Of a DNA stretch of 64,000 nt, positions 8,816-17,282 are shown piece by piece. The notes under the pieces were generated by a model, which saw nothing but the letters and a program-made list of their open reading frames with translations, had not been told where the DNA came from and did no database searches. Each line of letters begins with the position of its first letter. Positions within the stretch are counted from its first letter, which is position 1. Position numbers and translations under genes: made by a program. Source of the DNA: JBHOQS01 sp042408875 (GTDB lineage Bacteria; Chloroflexota; UBA11872; JBHOQS01); contig JBHOQS010000018.1 in the NCBI GenBank assembly GCA_042408875.1, positions 67,650-131,649 of the forward strand, given 5' to 3'.

Positions 8816-8857
8816 TTTCGCCTTTCCGCGCCTCGCTATCCCGCCATCCGAAGGCGC

Positions 8858-9181
8858 CTAGGCTTCGATCGTGTACACATCGGCCTTGGCCGCCTGGCTG
8901 AGCAGCTCGATGAACCCTTCGTTCCACTCTTGGAAGCGCGGGTTACTCCAGAGCTGCTCCTCCATCCGGATGAACTCGGCTAGATCGTCGAGCTCGTACT
9001 CTTCGATCAGGTCCGGCTGGCCCGGCGAGGCGAACGCCCCGGCGAGGCGGCGGACCTGCCATCGGCCGGCTGCAGCGCCGGCAGTCTGCTGGATGATGGC
9101 GTCCAGCTCGCGCAGCCTGGCCACAGCCTCGTCCCGGCGGCCGGGTTTCGTATAGAACAGCTCCCGTACAACGAATCGCAT
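8858..9181 (-). CDS. Small ferredoxin-fold (dimeric alpha-beta barrel-like) protein
   Basis: A 107-residue protein beginning MRFVVRELFYTKPGRRDEAVARL, a pattern of beta-strand then amphipathic helix seen in dimeric alpha-beta barrel (NIPSNAP/ABM-like) proteins. A second strand LIEEYELDDLAEF and helix follow, ending in a strand VYTIEA. These proteins are often small monooxygenases or scaffold dimers, but no catalytic residue can be named. The start follows GGAGGGA. A perfect 8-bp hairpin lies just upstream in the leader. It is the first gene of the leftward group that continues with DUF1326. Confidence 0.65.
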   Translation of the reverse strand: MRFVVRELFYTKPGRRDEAVARLRELDAIIQQTAGAAAGRWQVRRLAGAFASPGQPDLIEEYELDDLAEFIRMEEQLWSNPRFQEWNEGFIELLSQAAKADVYTIEA

Positions 9182-9201
9182 GACTACTCCCTCCTGAGTT
9201 G

Positions 9202-9222
9202 CCCGCAGGCGTTACCTGCGGG
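9202..9222 (-). promoter_or_regulatory. Leader hairpin upstream of the 107-residue gene
   Basis: CCCGCAGG and CCTGCGGG form a perfect 8-bp stem with a five-base loop about 20 bases upstream of the start codon and close to the ribosome binding site. It could influence translation or be the terminator of the gene upstream; no T run follows. Confidence 0.45.
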
Positions 9223-9444
9223 GTGACGAGCCACACCGGCGGTCTGGATGGCATCCGCCGGTCCCCACCGTGCATATGCTGCGTGACGGGCGGCTGGCAG
9301 GTCCGGCCGGTGTGTCAGGGGCCCGCCAGGTGCCCGAGGCACCCGGGTATCCGGCAGGCCGCCTGACAGTGGTAGTCTACGCTGCCGGCGGGCTGCTGCC
9401 ATCCGTAGATCTACGTATTTCTTGGCGGTGCCTGGTGGCGGAAA

Positions 9445-11169
9445 CTACGTAGAGGGGCCCAGGCCGGGCTGTCGGGGAGGCTGCGGCCAGGGGGCTGGCT
9501 CGACGAGGCGGCAGCGGAACGCATAGGCGATCGCGTCGGCCCGGCTGTGCGCGCCGATCTTGGCATAGACGTTGGCGATGTGGCGCTCGACGGTGCGCAC
9601 ACTGAGGACGAGCTGCCGGGCGATCTCCAGGTTGCTCTGGCCTGCTGCCAGGAGGCGCAACACCTCGATCTCCCGAGGGGTCAGTCCGGCGGCGTGGGGA
9701 CCAGCGGCAGTGTCGGTAGCGGGGGCCTGCGACGCTGGAAGCAATGCTGCCGCGTGGGCGGCCTCCCATGCGGCGCCGAGGCGTTGCAGCGCGTCCCGCG
9801 CGGCTGCAGCCTCCCGCGCGGCAGCAGCATCCCTGCCCAGCATCCGTAGCACTCGGGCGAGCTCGATGCGGGTGCGCGCAGTCTCGAACGGTGCCGGGCT
9901 GCGCTCGAAGAGGTCGCTGGCATCCTCCAGAGAGCGGCGGGCACTATCATAGGCGCCCGCGGCGGCGGCCAGGAGCCCGGCGGCGAAGCTTGCAGAGGCA
10001 CGCAGCGGGTCTGTGCCCACTCGCTGCGCGAGGGTCTGGAGCTCGGCCGCCGCGGCCGCCGCACGTTCCAGATCGCCCAGCGTAGCCAGTGCGCGCACGT
10101 ACAGCTCCAAGCCAACACCCCGGTCGGCGCGGTGCTAGAGCGAGATACGACGCAGGTACCGGTCGGCCAGGTCGGCCGCTGAGGTAGCATCGCCCTGATC
10201 GAGGGCGACGGCAGCGCGGCTGAGCAGGGCAAGCGGATGTGGCTCAGCCTGTCGCAAGAGCGCCTCGGCTTCCTCGAAGCGGCCCTGGCGGCGGCGAAGC
10301 TCCCCCAGCCGGGCGAGGGCGCCCCGGGCATCGTCAGGCATGATGGGCTCCAGCGCGCGGGTGACGGCAAGCAGTTCCGCCTCAGCCTCGGCCCAGGCTC
10401 CGCGCCATAGCAGCACGCCAGCGTAGTACGTGCGGCACACCGCGAAGGGCGAGCGCAGTCCCCAGTGGGCGCACAGCGCCTTCAGCCGGTGGCACCACTG
10501 CACCGCCCGATCGTAGTCGCCCACCGCCTCGCAGGCGGTGAGGAGGAAGCAGCAAGTATCGCAGATAGCGTTCAGGTTGCGTAGCTCTCCGCCCAGCACC
10601 GCTGCTGTCGCTGCATCCACCCGGCGCATGCCCTCGGCCACGTCGCCCTCATCAACCATGGCCAGCCCTTCGAGCGCCAGGGCGAGCATCTCCAGATCGG
10701 ACATACCCAGCGCACGCCCAACTGCTACCGCTTCGGCGCTGTGCTACCGGGCGGCGGCCGGATCGCTCAGGTACGCCAGCGCCTGGTAGCCATCCCAGAG
10801 CGCCAGCCAGCCATGCTCTTCCGCGAGGTCGAGGCCGGCCAGCAGGCGGCGAGCGAGCTGGAGCCAGCCGTTCGCCACTGCCCCTTCGCCCCAGTACGCC
10901 AGGTACGTGTGCGCCAGCATGCCCGCCCCGCGGGCCGCCCCGCGGGGATCCTAGCGCTCCCGGTACATCTGGTAGGCGCGCTGGCGCACCTTGGTAGCGG
11001 TCGTGATCTCATTGAGCCATTCCGCGGCTGTGGCCAGGCCCTCCAGCGCCTCCGGCGTGGCATGCTGCTGCACGGCCGCCTCGAAGCAGGCGCGGGCCTC
11101 CTCCCAGGCGCCGCGGGCCAGCGCCATATACCCGTCATGCACTGCGGCGTCGGCGTCAGCCATCGTCAT
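9445..11169 (-). pseudogene. TPR-LuxR transcriptional regulator interrupted by three in-frame TAG codons
   Basis: One continuous minus-strand frame of 575 codons encodes N-terminal TPR-like helical repeats and a C-terminal LuxR DNA-binding domain (LTPREIEVLRLLAAGQSN, then LSVRTVERHIANVYAKIG). The frame is broken only by TAG at 10953-10951, 10746-10744 and 10137-10135. Homologous-looking sequence continues on both sides of each (YRER*DPRGAA, AAAR*HSAEA, RISL*HRADRG), and no frameshift is visible over 1.7 kb. The pieces are 11169-10954, 10950-10747, 10743-10138 and 10134-9445. As TAG ends many intact genes nearby, it is most simply a young pseudogene. Readthrough or suppression cannot be excluded. 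The last fragment alone would still carry the DNA-binding domain. Confidence 0.8.
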
Positions 11170-11217
11170 GCCACCGCCGGGCGTCCTGAAGCACGTCCCT
11201 CCATCATCAGGAGCGCG

Positions 11218-12609
11218 TTACGCCGGCTTGTTCGCCAGCGCAGCATTGATCACGGGCACAGCGGCGCGCAGCGCCTCGGCGGCGCCCCTGTTGCCCTCCC
11301 AGATGTCGGTAAGCGCCGCATTCAGTGCCTTGCCAGCATCCGCCGCGGCGTAGCCGGGTAGGATGGGGCGCTCACGGTCGCTGAGGAGCGCCTGGAAGAA
11401 GACTTTTCCGTAGTTGCGCGGGATGGTGCCGGTGGCGGCCAGCCGGTCCAGGTTGCGGTTCACCTCGGGGTCTTTGATCGTGGTGATGTAGTTGGGCAGG
11501 TTGGCCCGCAGGTTCGCGCCGGTCTGCATGACCACCTGGCGCTCCCGCTCCGGGCCCCACATGAAGAGGGTGAGCGCCCAGCTCTGCTCGATCAGCTTAC
11601 TCACGCGGGCGATGCAGATGCCGCCCGACCAGGTGATGCCGCCATTGGTGCCGGCGGGACCCTTCGGCAGGGGCGCTACATCCCACTGGAACTGGGCGTT
11701 CTTCATGATGTCCGGCACGCGCCAGCTCCCCGACATCACCATGGGGAAACGCACCGGTGCCTTGTAGAACATCTCCCATACGCTGAAGCCCTGGTACTGC
11801 GACTGCTTCGGCGCGATGCCGCGGCGATGGATCAGATCGGCGTACCACTGGATGCCGTTGTACGCTGCCGGCTGGTCCAGCAGGCACTTCGTCATGTTGA
11901 ACGGCTTGTCGTAGACCTCCCCGCCGTTCGCCCAGACCCACGGTTCAAAGAATGAGTTCACCCAGCCCAGGCCCCACTGCGCTACCTCGCCGCCGGGGCT
12001 GCGCTCCGTGAGCGCCCGCGCTGTCTCCAGCAGGTCATCCCAGGTCCAGCCCTCGGCCGGCAGCTTCACGCCGGCGCGATCGAAGGCATCTTTGTTGTAG
12101 AAGATCCCGATATTCACCGGCCCGTTGGGAAACTCGACGATCTTGCCATCGTAGGTGTACTGGCTCTGCAATGAGGGGAGCATATCGTTCCAGCGTGCTT
12201 TTGCCGCATCGCGCTTCACCAGCGGGGTCAGGTCGACCATCGCTCCCTGCTGGACGAAGGGATCGAGCTGCGAGCGGTCGAGCGCGAAAATGTCGGGCGG
12301 GTCATTCGCCACGATCATTGACGTGAGCTTATCCAGGTAGGAGACGCCGCTGGGGATGGCCATCAGCTCGACCTTCACGCCGGGGTGCTTGGCGCTGAAC
12401 TCGTCCCAGACTTGCTGATAGACCTCGTCGCGGGGACGGTCCCAGTGCAGGTAGCGGATGGTGCCCGGCTTGAGCTGGGCCGGGGCGCTCTCCCCCACCC
12501 CGGCCGGCGGCTTAGGCGTGCAGGCCCAGCTCAGCGCCGGAAGTGCAGCAGCCACCGTGATGAGGCTGCGCCGGGTAGTAGCTCGACGCGATTGTGCTGA
12601 CTGAAACAT
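11218..12609 (-). CDS. ABC transporter sugar-type solute-binding lipoprotein (orphan)
   Basis: A family 1 extracellular solute-binding protein of 463 residues. The N-terminus has Arg-rich residues, a hydrophobic core and a lipobox ending in Cys (PALSWACTP), so it is a membrane-anchored lipoprotein. Typical features follow: IRYLHWDRP, WDEFSAKHPGVKVELM, LTSMIVANDPPDIFALD, FYNKDAFDRAGV and TWDDLLETARAL. These proteins hand oligosaccharides to MalFG-type permeases, but no permease gene is nearby. The start at 12609 is supported by GGAGGAAA; a longer frame reaching 12762 includes only tandem repeat sequence. It follows the aldo/keto reductase and the large hydrolase in the same direction, suggesting one carbohydrate-utilisation unit. 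Confidence 0.9.
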   Translation of the reverse strand: MFQSAQSRRATTRRSLITVAAALPALSWACTPKPPAGVGESAPAQLKPGTIRYLHWDRPRDEVYQQVWDEFSAKHPGVKVELMAIPSGVSYLDKLTSMIVANDPPDIFALDRSQLDPFVQQGAMVDLTPLVKRDAAKARWNDMLPSLQSQYTYDGKIVEFPNGPVNIGIFYNKDAFDRAGVKLPAEGWTWDDLLETARALTERSPGGEVAQWGLGWVNSFFEPWVWANGGEVYDKPFNMTKCLLDQPAAYNGIQWYADLIHRRGIAPKQSQYQGFSVWEMFYKAPVRFPMVMSGSWRVPDIMKNAQFQWDVAPLPKGPAGTNGGITWSGGICIARVSKLIEQSWALTLFMWGPERERQVVMQTGANLRANLPNYITTIKDPEVNRNLDRLAATGTIPRNYGKVFFQALLSDRERPILPGYAAADAGKALNAALTDIWEGNRGAAEALRAAVPVINAALANKPA

Positions 12610-12710
12610 AGTTTCCTCCGCGATCCGTTCGCATGTGCCCTGCGTGGGCGCTGGATTAGCGGGCGTTGCCAGGCTCTCTTCATCCGCTCCTTCCGCGAGA
12701 GCGTTTCTGT

Positions 12711-12747
12711 CCGCCACCGGCCCATCCGCCACCGGCCCATCCGCCAC
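12711..12747. repeat. 15-bp tandem repeat, 2.5 copies
   Basis: The unit CCGCCACCGGCCCAT occurs twice in full (12711-12725, 12726-12740) followed by a partial third copy. It lies between the aldo/keto reductase stop and the solute-binding protein start and is the kind of array made by replication slippage. Confidence 0.85.
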
Positions 12748-12758
12748 AGGGACGAAGC

Positions 12759-13679
12759 TCATGACTTCCAGCCGGCCTGGATTTCACGTACCTGCGCCAG
12801 CTCCTGCGGGTCCAGGCCTCGGCCGTTCGAGGCCGCCACGTTCTCCTCGAGCTGGGCGATCGTGCGAGCACCCGGGATGGCGCAGGATACGCCTGGGTGG
12901 TTGAGCGCAAACTGTAACGCTACCTGGCCCAGCGTCCGGCCAGGGCGCTCCAGGAAGCGAAACTGCTCCACGCGGGCCAGCCGCTGTTGGAGCTCCGCTC
13001 CGCGCGGGCGGCGCCATTGCTGCTCCGGAGGGAGCTCCTGACCCGGCGGGAACTTACCGGTCAAAAGACCACGCGCCAGCGGCGTGCGCACGGTGATGCC
13101 GATATCATGCTGCATCGCTAGGGGCAAGAGTTCCTGCTCGGCTTCCAGGTCCAGCAGATTATAGTTGATCTGTAACACGTCAAAGAGCCCGTGCCTGATA
13201 CACCAGATCCCTGAGGCCTCGTCGCTGGTGGAGATGCCTAGCCAGCGCACCTTGCCCTGCTCTTTGAGCTTCAACAGCGCCTCGGCCCAGTCGTTCTGCT
13301 CGAGCTGCTGCACCGTAGGGCTGTGGAGCTGGTAGACATCGATGTAGTCGCGGCGCAGGCGGCGCAGGCTGTGCTCGACCTCGCGCAGGATAGTCGCTGC
13401 CGAGAACTCGCGGTTCGGGTAGTCGTTCGTCATCACCGGTACGCCGACCTTGGTGGCGAAATAGACCGGCTCTCTGGCCGCCACGATCCCGAGCACCTCT
13501 TCGCTGCGGCCCTGGTTGTAGCTGTTGCTGGTATCGAAAAAGTTGATGCCGAGATCGAGGGCGCGCCGCACCAGTGGGTACCAGTCTTCCAAGGTCGTGC
13601 CGGGGTCACCGATGCGGTTGCAGCCGAGCGAGATCTCCGAGACGTGCAGGCCGATACGGCCCAGGCGGCGGTAGTGCAT
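12759..13679 (-). CDS. Aldo/keto reductase
   Basis: A 306-residue NADPH-dependent oxidoreductase with an (alpha/beta)8 barrel. The catalytic tetrad is visible in order: Asp in NFFDTSNSY with Tyr at the end, Lys in YFATKVG, and His in VYQLHSPT. The C-terminal cofactor region GARTIAQLEENVAA is also typical. It probably reduces or oxidises sugars or sugar derivatives, consistent with the flanking hydrolase and binding protein. The start at 13679 is backed by a GAGAAGGGGG stretch; an upstream in-frame ATG would add 30 poorly conserved residues. It is one of a leftward set with the TIM-barrel hydrolase upstream. Confidence 0.9.
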   Translation of the reverse strand: MHYRRLGRIGLHVSEISLGCNRIGDPGTTLEDWYPLVRRALDLGINFFDTSNSYNQGRSEEVLGIVAAREPVYFATKVGVPVMTNDYPNREFSAATILREVEHSLRRLRRDYIDVYQLHSPTVQQLEQNDWAEALLKLKEQGKVRWLGISTSDEASGIWCIRHGLFDVLQINYNLLDLEAEQELLPLAMQHDIGITVRTPLARGLLTGKFPPGQELPPEQQWRRPRGAELQQRLARVEQFRFLERPGRTLGQVALQFALNHPGVSCAIPGARTIAQLEENVAASNGRGLDPQELAQVREIQAGWKS

Positions 13680-13814
13680 TCCCCCTTCTCTCCCCCCTCT
13701 CACCGTCATGCCGCAGGGGCAGACCAGAGGCAGACTGCCCCACAGGATGTCCAGCAGGACGTCCCGCAATGCAGTCTAGGACGGAGCAGCGGAGAGGTCA
13801 ACCGCCAGTCGGGG

Positions 13815-16800
13815 CTAGCCCTCGCAGGTTACGGACAGCAGGTGCTGGTAGCCGGCGCTGTAGGAGATCGTTAACGTGCGGTTCGCTGTGGAGACGACGT
13901 ACTCGCCGGGGTGAAGCGCCCGGCCGTCGAGCTGGACGGAGGAGGGGCGACTACACGCCAGGGTCATCTGGCCAGGCACGCCCTCCGGGCTATAGGCGGT
14001 CACGAGCAGGCGCATGGCCGGGCGGCCATCTCGCGTGACCGGCAGCGCCCGCTGGGTGAACGAGCTGGGCGTCCACATCACCCCCGGCGTGCTGCGCAAC
14101 AAAAGCAGGCGGAAGCTCTTGGGCGGGAGCACCAGCTCCAGCTTGTCTTTAGCCGTCCGGTAGTGCTCCGTGGCGGTATCGAAGAGTGTGTAGGTGCGAT
14201 GCGGATCAAGGCCTAGATCGGCAAGCTGGAGCTGCACGCGCTTTGGTTTCGTCTCCCGGTTGATCAACCCCAGATAGGTCATGCCATCCAGCGTGGTGGC
14301 AACATAGGTGGGGGCGAAGGGGGAGTCGGTGCGGGTGTCGCCACCCTGGAAGGCGTTGTAGTGCGCCAGCCGGCTGCGCAGCATGGCCAGCGTGCGGGCA
14401 TCCATCGCCGCTAGGTCGAAGCTCAGCGTCGTCCGTGCGCCGAGCGCCAGGCCGGCCTCCAGCCAGTTGAGTAGGAGCAGACGCTGGGCCGGATCGGTCG
14501 GGTCCTCTGCCCGTGCCGAGCCGATGTCGGCGCGCTCGCCCAGTACCAGCATCTGGATCACTCCGTAGTCTAGGTGCTCCAGCAGCCCGCCGGCCGGATA
14601 GCGATTGGTGAAAGCAGGGTAATCATCGCCATAAATAAATGTATGCACATACGGCGCAGCATAGGCCGGCGTGGCGCCGCTCTGGACGTACACCTCAGGA
14701 TTTAATGCAGCGATAGTGCGCCAGATCGACCGAATGATCTGCAGCGCCGGCACGAGTGGACGGCTGCGAGCGCGCTCCTCGGCCACCGGGTCAAGCTGCC
14801 GCCAGGCGCGCTGCAGGAGCACGCCGCGATCGGCATCGGCCAGGCCATCGATGAACAGGCCATCGGCGCCGTACTCCACGAAGTAGCGGTGGAGGAGCGC
14901 CTCCATGTAGGCGCGCAGTTCGGGGTTCTCGTAGTCGTAGAGGTACGCCTCCGCCGGCCGGCCCTCGATATCATAGCGATCATCGCCGGGCAGCGGCCCC
15001 AACTGGATGAGCCAGTCAGGGTGCGCGTCGATGATGCCCTTCAAGCCCATCCAATTGTTCTCGCGGAGTTCATTGTCGAGATACGGCGTAGAGAGGTACA
15101 TGATCAGGCGGATGCCGTGGGCGTGAGCATAGTCCACCAAGGCCCGAATGCCACTGGGGAATTTCTCTTCGTCTACAGTCATCCAGTCGGCGCCCTCGCG
15201 CCCTTCGGCGACGTACCAGCCCGCATCAAGGAAGATGTGCCACGGGCCGAGGTCGGCCAGGTACTGGGCGATGTAGTCGATCTGCCGGCGTACAGCCGCT
15301 TCGGTCACGTTGATGCCGGCGGCGTACCAGCTTCCCCACTGGAGCTTCACCCAGGCCGGCAGCGGCGCTGGCGGGTGGAGCTGGGCCATGATGCGCCGGT
15401 ACTCTGCCAGCGCGGCCCGCGGGTCGTTCGTCTCTACCGGCTGGATGAGGAGGCGTGGCGCCTGCATCGCCGGGCCAGGCGCCGCGCCGTGACCGGACGG
15501 GAGCACAGCGGGGTACGGCAGCTCATAGGTGAAGGCAGCTAGCCCGCCCGGTGAGTCTTGCCTGGCGCGGAAGAACGGAGCTGCCTCTGTTGGATCGAGC
15601 GGCGCCAGCACCAGGCCAACCGGTCGGTTCTCCGAGTACAGGAAGAGCGGTCGTCCTGGCGAGGCATGGTCGCCACGGGCGATGCCGTCCGGATAGATGA
15701 GGCCTTGTCGCACGCGGTTTTGATCGGTAAAGTACGCCGTGGCGCGCAGGCCGGGGAGGGCCACCCCGTAGCCCGCTGTTGCGCTCTGCTCATCGAAGTA
15801 GCGCAGGGTGCGCACGACGAAGCCCTCAGGTGCCCGCGGCACGACGAGCTGGACGGTAAGGTACGGGCGCCGGTAGTAGGCGCCGACGCGGAGCTCTACC
15901 TGCGCGGCCTGGTCGGGGAGGTAGCCGCGCAGCGTGAGCATCTCCCCCTCACCGAGCACGGGATCGCGCAGCCCGGCCCGCTCGACGGTGTCCAGCGCAG
16001 CATCACGGGCGAAGGTGAGCCAGTCTCCGGCGCTGGTCTGGACGGCAGGGAACAGGCCACGGGCAAGCAGCCGTTGGGTGGCGGTGTCCAGCAATGCCAG
16101 AGACGGCCACGCCGGCTCGCCGCCGGGGCGGGGCTCTGCGGCTCGCTCGACCAGTACGCCGATGCGCCCGCCGGCAAGCCCAATGCCGACCGGCGGGAGG
16201 TCTTCCGCGGCAACGCGCGTAGGCAGGAACGGTGCACCGCCGGCTAGCGCGGCGAAGAGGCGCTCCTCCACTGCCCGCAGGTCCGGGCCCGGGCGGGCAG
16301 ATGCCGGCTCGACCTCCTGGCGCGTCCGGACCGGCTGGCTGCCGCGGCGGAGCAGCACCGGCTCGCCCCAGACCGCGTAGGTGGGCGCCAGGTCAGGAGC
16401 CAGCGGCTCCGCGCGCAAGAGCAGCCGCTGCACGCCGGTCAGGCCGACCTGCACCGGCTGCGGCAGGTCACCGGGGAGTAGCGGCTCGCTGGAGAACAAT
16501 TCGCGGCCATCGCCGAAGATCCGGAAGCGCACGGCGCCGCGCTCGCCTGCCGGAAGCGAGTCGTCGGCCACACCGACTACCGCGGAGAGTGCCTCGTACC
16601 GCCCTTCGAGGGCGTATTCGATCTCCGAGGGAGCGTACACGCCGATGCCGCGCTCCAGCAGCATGCCGCCCACCCACAAGGGGCGGTCGGTGAAGCTGGC
16701 ATCGATGCGCGGCAGAGGATCATCGCCCACTGCCGGCCAGTTGGTCACAGCGCGCACCCATGGCAGTGCTGTGAGCGGCACCGGCGCTGCCCGAGTCTCC

Positions 16801-16880
16801 GTGGCCGGGGGCAACAACATCGCCAGCAGGGCCAGGCAGGCCAGGATGATCCCGAGGGAGCGCCTCATCCACTGAAGCAT
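13815..16880 (-). CDS. Large secreted TIM-barrel glycosidase-like protein with NPCBM domain
   Basis: About 1020 residues. A signal peptide (hydrophobic LGIILACLALLAMLLPP) is followed by an NPCBM/NEW2-like carbohydrate-binding domain (WVGGMLLERGIGVYAPSEIEY, VVGVADDS, VRFRIFGDG). The middle holds a barrel of the GH27/GH36-like type: KLQWGSWYAAGINVT, HIFLDAGWY, GIRLIMYLSTPY and GADGLFIDGLAD, where the Asp residues are candidate catalytic groups. A beta-sandwich C-terminus completes it. Expected role is extracellular hydrolysis of galactosides or related sugars, but substrate is not determinable. Two in-frame ATGs four codons apart (16880, 16868) are possible starts; neither has a strong ribosome binding site. 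Confidence 0.65.
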   Translation of the reverse strand: MLQWMRRSLGIILACLALLAMLLPPATETRAAPVPLTALPWVRAVTNWPAVGDDPLPRIDASFTDRPLWVGGMLLERGIGVYAPSEIEYALEGRYEALSAVVGVADDSLPAGERGAVRFRIFGDGRELFSSEPLLPGDLPQPVQVGLTGVQRLLLRAEPLAPDLAPTYAVWGEPVLLRRGSQPVRTRQEVEPASARPGPDLRAVEERLFAALAGGAPFLPTRVAAEDLPPVGIGLAGGRIGVLVERAAEPRPGGEPAWPSLALLDTATQRLLARGLFPAVQTSAGDWLTFARDAALDTVERAGLRDPVLGEGEMLTLRGYLPDQAAQVELRVGAYYRRPYLTVQLVVPRAPEGFVVRTLRYFDEQSATAGYGVALPGLRATAYFTDQNRVRQGLIYPDGIARGDHASPGRPLFLYSENRPVGLVLAPLDPTEAAPFFRARQDSPGGLAAFTYELPYPAVLPSGHGAAPGPAMQAPRLLIQPVETNDPRAALAEYRRIMAQLHPPAPLPAWVKLQWGSWYAAGINVTEAAVRRQIDYIAQYLADLGPWHIFLDAGWYVAEGREGADWMTVDEEKFPSGIRALVDYAHAHGIRLIMYLSTPYLDNELRENNWMGLKGIIDAHPDWLIQLGPLPGDDRYDIEGRPAEAYLYDYENPELRAYMEALLHRYFVEYGADGLFIDGLADADRGVLLQRAWRQLDPVAEERARSRPLVPALQIIRSIWRTIAALNPEVYVQSGATPAYAAPYVHTFIYGDDYPAFTNRYPAGGLLEHLDYGVIQMLVLGERADIGSARAEDPTDPAQRLLLLNWLEAGLALGARTTLSFDLAAMDARTLAMLRSRLAHYNAFQGGDTRTDSPFAPTYVATTLDGMTYLGLINRETKPKRVQLQLADLGLDPHRTYTLFDTATEHYRTAKDKLELVLPPKSFRLLLLRSTPGVMWTPSSFTQRALPVTRDGRPAMRLLVTAYSPEGVPGQMTLACSRPSSVQLDGRALHPGEYVVSTANRTLTISYSAGYQHLLSVTCEG

Positions 16881-17282
16881 TCTTACGTCAACTGTCCGTC
16901 GAGCCTGACGCGCGTGTGCGCGCCCCTGCACTTCCAGCCTAGCATGTACGGTAGCAGAGCCGGGTAAGAGGAAGATAAGGGTGCTGTAAAAGATGGGTGA
17001 AAGCGGTTGGAGATAGGATGTTCGGTGTAGCTAACAAGTACGAGCGCACGTTCTCGCGACGGTTTACATGGTCGCGCTCACCGCACTGGGGGCCGGTCGG
17101 CACAGTGCATGCGTAGCCCCAACCGCTACAGGCGCTGCACAAGTCCACCACATGGCAGACGGCAAACACCAGACCGGCGCTGCTGAGTACGTGAACCTAG
17201 AGTCCAGATCAACCGCACCCAAGGGGGCGTCACGTGAGAGATAACGGGGCATTATCTGGATCGGCGCGGTAGCATGGCCTGG
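16881..17282. other. Intergenic region, nothing recognised
   Basis: About 400 bases between two leftward genes. Short open frames on the minus strand are rich in Cys, Pro and Arg without family resemblance. I see no tRNA, hairpin with a T run or convincing promoter. Confidence 0.5.

Noticed and set aside
9681..11138. Overlapping minus-strand frames at 9681-10370 and 10767-11138
   Set aside because: They are shifted shadows of the LuxR frame, Arg/Ser/Pro-rich without motifs, and the continuous frame with three TAGs explains the region better.
9445..11169. Genome-wide TAG recoding as explanation for the LuxR stops
   Set aside because: Many intact genes here terminate at TAG (DUF1003, zincin, YYY, Agl23-NHL, FAD oxidoreductase), so global reassignment is not supported. 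Local readthrough remains open.
12610..12762. 51-residue extension of the solute-binding protein at 12609
   Set aside because: The extra residues come from a 15-bp tandem repeat, while the ATG at 12609 has GGAGGAAA and begins a lipoprotein signal.
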